Shown here in pieces: positions 1-4,790 of a stretch of 7,065 nt of DNA. Numbering within the stretch: the first letter of the stretch is position 1; every line of letters starts with the position of its first letter. Source of the DNA: GCA-965745 sp046704525 (GTDB taxonomy: Archaea > Thermoplasmatota > Thermoplasmata > Thermoplasmatales > Thermoplasmataceae); contig JBJKRS010000130.1 in assembly GCA_046704525.1 (NCBI GenBank), forward strand, positions 1-7,065, given 5' to 3'. The position numbers and the translations under genes were made by a program. The notes beneath the pieces were generated by a model, which saw nothing but the letters and a program-made list of their open reading frames with translations, searched no databases and was not told the origin of the DNA.

Positions 1-15
1 ATTTACTCTGCCCTA

Positions 16-675
16 TTATGATGATATTAATGAATTTAACGAGCCCGCCGGATCACTGGATCGCACTATGCCTGAGGCTATGAGCACACCACGGGCACCA
101 AGTTCGATCGACCTTTCCAGGTCGAACCTGTTCTTGACTCCTGCACCAACGAGCACAGGAACGTCGTGATCTTCGCATATCCCAACGACTTCCTCGATGA
201 TCTCCGGCTTTGCTGATGAAACTGAAATATCTCCGCCGATAAGCTCCGGAGGCTCATATGCAATGTATGACGGCCTTAAGGGAGCAAGGGACGAGGCTTC
301 GTCGGCACTCTCAACGCAGAGTATGACTGTGAAGTCTTCTGACCTGGACTTCTCAACAGTCTCCCTTATCCTTCCGGGTGAAATCCTGTTTTCGGAGTGG
401 TTAAGAAGGGATCCTTGAATGCCAGTTTTCTTGAGCATCTCCATGGTGACTTTTCCCGTCGACGATCCCATGCCTTCCGGGTCGACATGCTGCGCATAGA
501 TGTCATTATACTTTGAAGGGCCAGAGGATCTGAGATCCATTGTGCTCATGGCAAATCTCACAGATGTCCCTACGGGAACATTTACAGACCTCAGGTTTCC
601 GAGGAGCTTGCTGCCGTTCTCCAGCGTAGCTTCCTGATAATTCTTGAAATTGACTACTACGAGGGTATTCCCCAT
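16..675 (-). CDS. tpiA: Triosephosphate isomerase, archaeal type
   Basis: Interconverts glyceraldehyde 3-phosphate and dihydroxyacetone phosphate in cytosolic glycolysis/gluconeogenesis. The 219-residue length is that of archaeal TIMs, about 30 residues shorter than bacterial and eukaryotic ones. Visible family residues are Asn9 and catalytic Lys11 in VVVNFKNY, catalytic His93 in LLNHSENR, catalytic Glu141 in AYEPPELIGG (the residue just before the mobile phosphate-gripping loop), and the two phosphate-binding turns GAGV (177-180) and GVLIASGIV (196-204). All catalytic residues are present, so it should be active; archaeal enzymes of this type are often tetramers. The ATG is the only usual start after an in-frame upstream stop. 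A GAGGA lies only one base before it, closer than normal, so translation may be coupled to the membrane-protein gene whose stop is 25 bases upstream. Stop is TAA. Confidence 0.97.
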   Translation of the reverse strand: MGNTLVVVNFKNYQEATLENGSKLLGNLRSVNVPVGTSVRFAMSTMDLRSSGPSKYNDIYAQHVDPEGMGSSTGKVTMEMLKKTGIQGSLLNHSENRISPGRIRETVEKSRSEDFTVILCVESADEASSLAPLRPSYIAYEPPELIGGDISVSSAKPEIIEEVVGICEDHDVPVLVGAGVKNRFDLERSIELGARGVLIASGIVRSSDPAGSLNSLISS

Positions 676-700
676 GTCCTCATGATTGCGGAACTGCTAA

Positions 701-1201
701 TTACTTATCGTCAAGGGGGTATGTTGATTCGTACCCCTTTGGCAGCATCCTGTCCTTGACATAGTTCACAAATCTCCTGAGGAATGGATGCCTCGTGAAG
801 CTTGAGGCTGCCACGAGAAGCAGTATGAGGACCACGGAATGAAGCTTCAACCCATAAAGGTCTATGAGCCTGTCCATAATAACAGCCGAAAGACCTACGT
901 TGAAGATAACCGCAAGAAAGGTCTCTGTGTGAAGCTTGATGATCACGGTGCCGACCCTGCTGAATTCGGCGATCTGCCTGGATACCCCGTACACTCCGTA
1001 AAAAGACGCATACATGAGGTATGACACGAAACCCAGCAGGTACATCTCGCTGAAGTTCTGCAATGTCTGTGGGCCTATGTGGGCAACATCCAGGTACCTG
1101 AACACCCCGTAAGCAACAGCGATCCAGGTCAGCCCTACGGCTGCGAGGAACACTCTGTACACTTGGAGAATCTTGACTAGGTTTCTTGTTACAGCTATCA
1201 T
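701..1201 (-). CDS. Four-helix integral membrane protein of unknown function
   Basis: I do not recognise this 166-residue protein. It has four hydrophobic segments at about residues 17-34, 52-72, 92-110 and 118-134, a basic N-terminus (TRNLVK) and a basic C-terminal tail (TRHPFLRRFVNYVKDR), which by the positive-inside rule puts both ends in the cytoplasm. No enzyme motif, binding site or signal peptide is evident; the loops are short. It lies immediately upstream of tpiA with a 25-base gap on the same strand, so the two are probably cotranscribed, but nothing in the protein ties it to glycolysis. A TATA-like box 40-50 bases before the ATG gives the pair its own promoter. No good Shine-Dalgarno precedes the ATG, so a short-leader or nearly leaderless message is possible. 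Homologues may be annotated only as hypothetical membrane proteins. Confidence 0.8.
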   Translation of the reverse strand: MIAVTRNLVKILQVYRVFLAAVGLTWIAVAYGVFRYLDVAHIGPQTLQNFSEMYLLGFVSYLMYASFYGVYGVSRQIAEFSRVGTVIIKLHTETFLAVIFNVGLSAVIMDRLIDLYGLKLHSVVLILLLVAASSFTRHPFLRRFVNYVKDRMLPKGYESTYPLDDK

Positions 1202-1230
1202 ACGAACGTGTGGTGAGCCGTTTCCAAGAT

Positions 1231-1258
1231 TAGCCAGAATAGATTTAAAATTTTGGCT
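1231..1258 (-). promoter_or_regulatory. TATA-like box inside an inverted repeat, upstream of the membrane protein-tpiA unit
   Basis: Read on the minus strand, an A/T-rich TTTTAAAT box (centred near 1247) lies about 45 bases before the membrane-protein ATG, predicting a start of transcription near 1220 and a leader of about 20 bases. The box forms the centre of an imperfect inverted repeat: AGCCA at 1232-1236 pairs with TGGCT at 1254-1258, and AAT at 1238-1240 with ATT at 1250-1252. A symmetrical site over a TATA box is a typical position for a repressor, but no regulator is identified. Placement is inferred from sequence alone. Confidence 0.45.
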
Positions 1259-1282
1259 GGTCGCTCACTCTTCGGTCATAGG

Positions 1283-1300
1283 TGGCTTCACATCAGAAGC
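1283..1300 (-). terminator. Hairpin over the stop codon of the SDR gene
   Basis: A perfect six-pair hairpin, GGCTTC / GAAGCC with a six-base loop, covers the last codons of the dehydrogenase; the TGA stop (1288-1290) sits at the junction of loop and 3' arm. No T-run follows on the minus strand, so this is only a weak terminator candidate; it could equally stabilise the 3' end of the message. Confidence 0.35.
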
Positions 1301-2082
1301 CTACCTCCGTCAACCACCACAAGCTCCCCAGTCATGTAGTCTGATCCCTCTGATGCGAGGAAAAGCGCAACTTTGGCAATGTCATCCGGTACGCCCATCT
1401 TTCCAAGCGGAATCTGCCTGATGAATGCCTCTGTCATCTTCTCGAGCTGCTCCTTCGGTATGTTGGTTGAGGACGCTCCTGCACCTTCAGTAGCAATTCC
1501 CCCCGGGGCAATGGCATTCACCGTGATACCATGCCTGGCGACTTCCAGGGCAAAATTCTTCGTGAACATAAGCACCCCTCCCTTGGACGAGTCGTAGGCA
1601 GCGAGGCCGATGTATGAAGGGTGCAGGCTGTCAATGGAAGCTATGTTTACAATCTTCCCCCTGACTTTCTGCTTTATCATCATGTTTGCTACTGCCTTTG
1701 AAGTGAATGCTAGGCTTCTAAGGTTAATCTTGTATACCTTGTCAAAAAGATCCTCCTTCATCTCCAGCATCGGAACTGTCGGGTATATTCCGGCATTGTT
1801 GACTAGCACGTCTATGCCACCAAAACGCTTCTCCATTTCAGAAGCCATTTTCTCCGGGGCACTGTCGTCAAGAAGGTCTACTTCAAGGACAGAGAGCCTC
1901 TTCCTTGTGTCTGAATCTAGCGTATCCGCATATTTCTCGGCGGGTTCAACAGCCTTGTCTGCAATCAATACTTTTGCCCCTGCGTGTATGAACCTCTTCA
2001 CAATGCCCATGCCGATTCCCATGGACCCACCGGTAACGAGCGCCCTTTTTCCTGCTAGCGAGAATGGACTGTTGCTTATCAA
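1288..2082 (-). CDS. Short-chain dehydrogenase/reductase (probable NAD-dependent sugar or alcohol dehydrogenase)
   Basis: Classical SDR enzyme, cytosolic, 264 residues from the chosen start. In that numbering the Rossmann motif TGGSMGIG is at 17-24, Asp42 ends strand beta-2 (VLIADK) and favours NAD(H) over NADP(H), Asp69 contacts adenine, NNAG is at 95-98, and the catalytic tetrad is Asn120, Ser149, Tyr163 and Lys167 (YxxxK), followed by the PGG turn at 193-195. The C-terminus ends in the usual VVVDGG segment. The substrate cannot be read from sequence: Thermoplasma sugar dehydrogenases of this family (aldohexose, rhamnose) are the nearest precedent, but 3-oxoacyl-ACP reductase-like roles are possible. 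I chose TTG at 2080-2082: it has AGGTG six bases upstream and follows the transcription start predicted by the TATA box. An in-frame ATG at 2101-2103 would add seven hydrophobic residues, and GTG at 2089-2091 is a leaderless alternative. Confidence 0.93.
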   Translation of the reverse strand: MISNSPFSLAGKRALVTGGSMGIGMGIVKRFIHAGAKVLIADKAVEPAEKYADTLDSDTRKRLSVLEVDLLDDSAPEKMASEMEKRFGGIDVLVNNAGIYPTVPMLEMKEDLFDKVYKINLRSLAFTSKAVANMMIKQKVRGKIVNIASIDSLHPSYIGLAAYDSSKGGVLMFTKNFALEVARHGITVNAIAPGGIATEGAGASSTNIPKEQLEKMTEAFIRQIPLGKMGVPDDIAKVALFLASEGSDYMTGELVVVDGGRLLM

Positions 2083-2112
2083 TAATACCACCTTAAATTT
2101 CATTCCTAATGG

Positions 2113-2122
2113 GCTTATAAAC
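2113..2122 (-). promoter_or_regulatory. Archaeal TATA box for the SDR gene
   Basis: The minus strand reads GTTTATAAG, a near-consensus archaeal TATA box centred near 2118. Transcription normally starts about 27 bases past the centre, which places +1 at about 2088-2094. That is downstream of the first in-frame ATG (2101-2103) and just upstream of the AGGTG / TTG pair at 2080-2093, so the box helps decide the start of the gene. Confidence 0.7.
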
Positions 2123-2243
2123 AGGATTCCTAAACTTCAAGGCTTAGCGGAAATGCGGAAAGGACGCAACTTGCACCTCAACCTGCGGCAGCCTGTCAAC
2201 AGATTGCTGATACTTCACGGTTCAGGGCTTTCATGTCTTCAGA

Positions 2244-2366
2244 TCAATCCAGGAGGCTGAACAGTTCATCCATCGCAGGAAGGGGTGTTTCAACCGATAA
2301 CCCAGGTCGTGGAATCACCCTGAAAATCTGCCCCAAAAACGTGGGGTTTATGAGAATCGCTACAAA
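2244..2366 (-). pseudogene. Possible C-terminal remnant of a lost coding sequence
   Basis: A minus-strand frame of 40 codons ends at TGA (2244-2246) and has protein-like composition: it begins FVAILINPTFLGQIF and ends LPAMDELFSLLD. It has no start codon of its own except a GTG at 2316-2318 without a ribosome binding site. Across an in-frame TGA (2367-2369) the same frame continues upstream as SYVLWYNCDKWSRRS to a TAG at 2415-2417. A tail with a hydrophobic Tyr-Asn stretch followed by Pro-rich and Leu-rich residues is reminiscent of the ends of archaeal DDE transposases, but I cannot name a family. It may also be chance. No promoter points at it. Confidence 0.25.
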
Positions 2367-2377
2367 TCAGCTTCTAC

Positions 2378-2405
2378 GTGACCATTTGTCACAATTGTAC
2401 CACAA
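2378..2405. repeat. Cluster of short palindromes
   Basis: Three overlapping or adjacent symmetrical elements lie within 28 bases: GTGAC-CATTT-GTCAC (2378-2392), ACAATTGT (2391-2398) and TTGT-ACC-ACAA (2395-2405). They could be operator sites or subterminal hairpins of the vanished mobile element; each alone is short enough to arise by chance. Confidence 0.35.
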
Positions 2406-2418
2406 GACATATGACTAG

Positions 2419-2565
2419 TTCTTTGCATCACATGTTGTAGACGCAGTTCCTCCGACTGCGGTCAGCGGTGATCCCCGCCACAAGGGTTCACAAAACGCTG
2501 AACAAAATCCGCGGTTGGCGGGCGCCCGAACACCTTCGGTGAGTCCCACTAGTTCCTGCACTTAG
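2419..2565 (+). pseudogene. Putative remnant of the C-terminus of an IS605/IS1341-type TnpB
   Basis: A plus-strand frame without a start codon runs from after a TAG (2416-2418) to TAG at 2563-2565. It reads DAVPPTAVSGDPRHKG, then SQNAEQNPRLAGARTP, then SVSPTSSCT. This small-residue, Pro/Ser/Thr/Gly-rich tail resembles the variable C-terminal ends of archaeal TnpB proteins after their zinc-ribbon and RuvC domains; neither domain is present here, nor any TnpB residue upstream of 2419. The frame runs through the hairpins of the RNA candidate, which is the arrangement of omega-RNA overlapping the end of tnpB. The resemblance is to a general style of sequence, not to a diagnostic motif, so the assignment is weak. 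Confidence 0.3.
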
Positions 2566-2586
2566 GGCGTCCGCCGCCGCTTTTTT
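2440..2586 (+). ncRNA. Structured RNA candidate, three hairpins ending in a T-run
   Basis: Three successive stems fill 147 bases. Hairpin 1: GAC plus GCAGT (2440-2447) pairs with ACTGC (2455-2459) and GTC (2461-2463), one bulged G, loop TCCTCCG. Hairpin 2: TCAGCG (2462-2467) with CGCTGA (2496-2501), then GTGA (2468-2471) with TCAC (2488-2491), a T.T mismatch, and CCC (2473-2475) with GGG (2484-2486). Hairpins 1 and 2 compete for two bases. Hairpin 3: GCGG (2511-2514) with CCGC (2577-2580), and GGCGGGCGCCC (2517-2527) with GGGCGTCCGCC (2565-2575), enclosing a small CACC/GGTG hairpin. The G2522.T2570 wobble pairs only if the plus strand is transcribed. Six T's follow at 2581-2586. Function unknown; an omega-RNA-like remnant of an IS605-type element is the favoured idea. 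No convincing promoter was found; a TTTATGAG at 2346-2353 is a weak possibility. Confidence 0.5.
2511..2586 (+). terminator. Strong stem followed by T6, plus-strand terminator
   Basis: The third stem of the RNA candidate has 15-16 pairs, almost all G-C, and is followed without a gap by TTTTTT. This is a textbook intrinsic-terminator layout for a plus-strand transcript, except that the loop (37 bases) is long. It faces the terminator of the minus-strand exporter gene only about 25 bases away. Confidence 0.55.
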
Positions 2587-2608
2587 CCTTATCGATTCTC
2601 TGAGATAT

Positions 2609-2638
2609 AAAAGGAACAGCCCCTCAGGCGTTCCCCTT
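2609..2638 (-). terminator. Terminator hairpin of the exporter gene, overlapping its stop codon
   Basis: On the minus strand GGAAC-GCC pairs with GGC-T-GTTCC (one bulged T), extendable by G.U and A-U pairs, and is followed by TTTT. The TGA stop of the exporter (2624-2626) lies in the five-base loop TGAGG. The combination of stem and T-run supports termination of the regulator-exporter transcript here. Confidence 0.55.
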
Positions 2639-4135
2639 CGGTTCTGCTTCTGCTACAATCCGTGCAACAGAGGATGCCTTTGACCTCCCCCTCTTTCCAA
2701 GCACTTCTTTTCCGAACGGTATCAGGATTGTTGCGGCCAGGAACACTATTGCGGCTATCACGAAGATGTAGGTGAACGCTATTTCCTTTGGAACTGTGAG
2801 AATCTCAGGGCCGTTAGGACCGGGAACCTGAACAAGGGTGCTGTAAGTTGCAAGTAGAGACCCGGCAATGGGTGCCCCAATGCTGCTGCCCAGGAACCTG
2901 AAGGTACTGTTCAGTGCAGTCGCCAGACCCATTTCCCGTGGATTCACAGTCAGAACAACGAAATTGATCAGTGTTCCGTTTATCATGGAAAGGCCTGCTC
3001 CGGTTATGAACTCATAAGCAAGCATTTCATTGTACCCTGGCAGCATTCCCTGCATCAGGAAGCCCGCTGCTGAGACTAGGGTCCCTACGATTGCCAGTGG
3101 CTTGACTCCAACTTTAGTAACCAGTGACCCTGTGATCGGGCCGAAAACGAAGATTCCTATTGCGAATGGAACCATGGAGAGTCCTGTGTGGAATATGGAT
3201 TCATTGAACCCGTAGATGAACCTGTATGTCAGTGCCTGCATGGCCAGGAATTGCCCTATCCCTGCTATGGCAAGGATTATGTTTGCAACGAAAACGTTCC
3301 TCATGGCGAGGAGCCTGAAATTCACTATGGCCTCGCCGCCCCTGCGTGTGTACCTCAGCTCGTAGAGGAGCAGGGGAACCAGTGCGATCACTCCAGCCCC
3401 AACCAGGCCAAGGGTGTATATTGAGGTCCATCCCCATGTAGAACCCTCTGAAAGTGACATCACGAACATTGACAGCACAGACGAAAGGAGTGCGGCACCG
3501 ACATAGTCGATCTTGACATTTGGCTTGCGGAACCTGCTTTCCTTGATTACCAGGAATGATACAATAACAAGCACTACCAGGAACGGTATGGCAGAGTGGT
3601 AGGTCCACCTCCACCCGAAATCGTTTGAAATGAGTGATCCGAGAGGTATGCTTATGGCAAACCCAACACCGAACATGGCACTTATCAGTGCCTGAGCCTT
3701 TGGAACCAGCTCCTTTGGAAATTCTTCCCTTACCAGGCTGAACCCCAGGGGCATCACTGAAAGCCCCACTCCCTGCACTGTCCTGGAGGCTATCATTACC
3801 CAGAACGTGGGCGAGAAGCCAGTTATTGCAACAGCAACAACATATATGGAGAGCATCACAGTCAGGATCCTCTTTTTCCCGTATATGTCACCGAGCTTCC
3901 CTACAATGGGGGTTATGGCCACTCCTCCGACCATGTACATGGAAAGTATAAGGCTGGCCTGGGCTGGAGTTATGTTGAATGCAACTTCTATGCTTGGCAG
4001 AGAAGGGGTCAGCATGCCTTCTATGTACATAACGAGCACAATCAGGCCTACGAGTATTCCCAGCACGCTGTACGCGTACTTCCTGTCGTATGCCTCCATG
4101 CTGACAAAATCTGGTGTGTTCTTGTTTTCTGTCAT
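2624..4135 (-). CDS. MFS multidrug exporter, DHA2 (14-helix) type
   Basis: Proton-coupled efflux transporter of the cytoplasmic membrane, 503 residues, the length of 14-helix EmrB/QacA-like DHA2 members. The soluble N-terminus (1-20) leads to helix 1 (about 23-44) containing IEGMLTPSLPSI, the position of the DHA2 helix-1 motif. Motif A, GKLGDIYGKKR, is at 79-89 between helices 2 and 3; motif B, SRTVQGVG with Arg118, is in helix 4; the motif C region in helix 5 (156-172) is diverged but is followed by the usual GWRWTYH. An extracellular loop rich in Pro and Gly (about 436-450) precedes the last helix, and the tail is basic and cytoplasmic. It starts 16 bases after the MarR gene with GGGGA about eight bases before ATG, so the two form an operon in which MarR probably represses and the substrate probably induces. 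The substrate cannot be told from sequence. Confidence 0.94.
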   Translation of the reverse strand: MTENKNTPDFVSMEAYDRKYAYSVLGILVGLIVLVMYIEGMLTPSLPSIEVAFNITPAQASLILSMYMVGGVAITPIVGKLGDIYGKKRILTVMLSIYVVAVAITGFSPTFWVMIASRTVQGVGLSVMPLGFSLVREEFPKELVPKAQALISAMFGVGFAISIPLGSLISNDFGWRWTYHSAIPFLVVLVIVSFLVIKESRFRKPNVKIDYVGAALLSSVLSMFVMSLSEGSTWGWTSIYTLGLVGAGVIALVPLLLYELRYTRRGGEAIVNFRLLAMRNVFVANIILAIAGIGQFLAMQALTYRFIYGFNESIFHTGLSMVPFAIGIFVFGPITGSLVTKVGVKPLAIVGTLVSAAGFLMQGMLPGYNEMLAYEFITGAGLSMINGTLINFVVLTVNPREMGLATALNSTFRFLGSSIGAPIAGSLLATYSTLVQVPGPNGPEILTVPKEIAFTYIFVIAAIVFLAATILIPFGKEVLGKRGRSKASSVARIVAEAEPKGNA

Positions 4136-4151
4136 GTTCTGTTCCCCGGTT

Positions 4152-4541
4152 TCAGATTTCCCCCAACCTCAAGGTTTGCCTGAGTTTGTCTGTAAGGAGA
4201 ACCATGCTCTCGTTGAGCCTCCTGAGATCGTCGTCAGAAATGCACTTGACAAATCCGTCTACAACGAATTCAGTCATTTCCTCCAGCCTTCTGAAGAGAT
4301 CAGCACTCTTCTCGGTAGCGACGATATTTACGATCCTCCTGTCACCCGGGTTGACTTCCCTCTTTATATAGCCATCCTTCTCAAGGGTGGCCATGATTCC
4401 GCTGACCGTGGGCTTGGTGACTCCCATATATTCGGCAACGGATGAGAGGTTTTCCGGATGGGTGTAGTAAACATACCTGAGAATCAGCAACTGTGGAACC
4501 GCCAGGCCCTCTCGCCTCACGAACTTCATCTGGAAGAACAT
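4152..4541 (-). CDS. MarR-family transcriptional regulator (N-terminus uncertain)
   Basis: Dimeric winged-helix DNA-binding regulator, most likely a ligand-responsive repressor of its own operon. From ATG4541 it has 129 residues: the helix-turn-helix at 31-56 (NLSSVAEYMGVTKPTVSGI), the wing at 61-79 with the family's conserved DRR (67-69), and C-terminal dimerisation helices (80-125). MarR proteins are usually 140-150 residues and need an N-terminal dimerisation helix. The same frame continues upstream with such a helix (SGKLKEASKLNFRELLREW) as far as a TAA at 4647-4649, but contains no ATG, GTG or TTG. A CTG at 4608-4610 with GGGAG 11 bases upstream would give 152 residues. An ATG at 4619-4621 is one base out of frame and stops after four codons, so a frameshift or base error is also possible. 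The exporter gene follows after 16 bases. Confidence 0.9.
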   Translation of the reverse strand: MFFQMKFVRREGLAVPQLLILRYVYYTHPENLSSVAEYMGVTKPTVSGIMATLEKDGYIKREVNPGDRRIVNIVATEKSADLFRRLEEMTEFVVDGFVKCISDDDLRRLNESMVLLTDKLRQTLRLGEI

Positions 4542-4645
4542 CCATTCTCTCAGCAGCTCCCTGAAGTTGAGCTTGGATGCCTCTTTCAGCTTGCCGCTCC
4601 TCTCTGTCAGGTTGAAACCATCTCCCGTATTGTGGAGGGGGATTT

Positions 4646-4678
4646 GTTAGGGTTAATTAAATGTTTGGTATGCCTAAC
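4646..4678 (-). promoter_or_regulatory. Promoter and possible operator of the MarR-exporter operon
   Basis: The A/T-rich palindrome TTAATTAA (4653-4660; minus strand TTTAATTAA) is TATA-like and would start transcription near 4630, about 20 bases before the CTG at 4610. It is flanked by a six-base inverted repeat, GTTAGG at 4646-4651 and CCTAAC at 4673-4678. MarR proteins commonly bind symmetrical sites overlapping their own promoter, so autoregulation here is plausible. The repeat arms are 21 bases apart, which is wide for one MarR dimer. Confidence 0.45.
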
Positions 4679-4712
4679 TAATGAATTTCGCTCATTGCTG
4701 CTTTTTCAGGCC

Positions 4713-4789
4713 GGAATATGGGAGGTGCTGAAAATGATGCGGATTGCGCTTGATCAAACCGCCAGGTGCAATGCTTACTGCCATATTCC
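4713..4789. repeat. Nine-base inverted repeat enclosing an orphan Shine-Dalgarno
   Basis: GGAATATGG at 4713-4721 and CCATATTCC at 4781-4789 are perfect reverse complements, directly after the hydrolase stop codon. Inside, ATTGC (4743-4747) can pair with GCAAT (4768-4772), and TTGATCAA (4750-4757) is palindromic. The plus strand also carries GGGAGGTG (4720-4727) six bases before ATG-ATG at 4734. A nine-base repeat at this distance can arise by chance in a window of this size, so significance is uncertain. Confidence 0.35.
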
Positions 4790-4790
4790 T

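Larger units (their letters stand above)
2123..2439. other. Gene-poor intergenic stretch
   Basis: No intact gene is visible here. It holds a 40-codon open segment on the minus strand that looks like the tail of a lost gene (2244-2366) and a cluster of short palindromes near its right end: GTGAC-N5-GTCAC (2378-2392), ACAATTGT (2391-2398) and TTGT-ACC-ACAA (2395-2405). The part from 2123 to 2243 shows nothing I can assign. No tRNA, SRP RNA or RNase P RNA hallmark was found. Confidence 0.5.

Noticed and set aside
1610..2260. 216-codon plus-strand open frame
   Set aside because: It is the antisense shadow of the SDR gene, with Ser/Thr/Pro-rich translation and no ribosome binding site.
2233..2418. 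61-codon plus-strand frame upstream of the RNA candidate, considered as the body of the lost TnpB
   Set aside because: It shows no zinc-ribbon cysteines and no RuvC residues and is in a different context from the tail; not supported as TnpB.
2440..2586. Assignment of the structured segment to SRP RNA, RNase P RNA or a tRNA
   Set aside because: No GGAAGG/AGCAG SRP domain IV signature, no RNase P core sequences, no T-loop and no cloverleaf.
2604..2613. ATATAAAAG as a TATA box near the end of the exporter gene
   Set aside because: On the plus strand it would drive transcription into the 3' end of the exporter; on the minus strand its T-rich complement is better explained as the T-run of the exporter terminator.
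3807..4445. 212-codon plus-strand open frame over the exporter and MarR genes
   Set aside because: Antisense of a membrane protein gene, rich in Met/Thr/Pro/Ser as expected of a shadow; no start signal.
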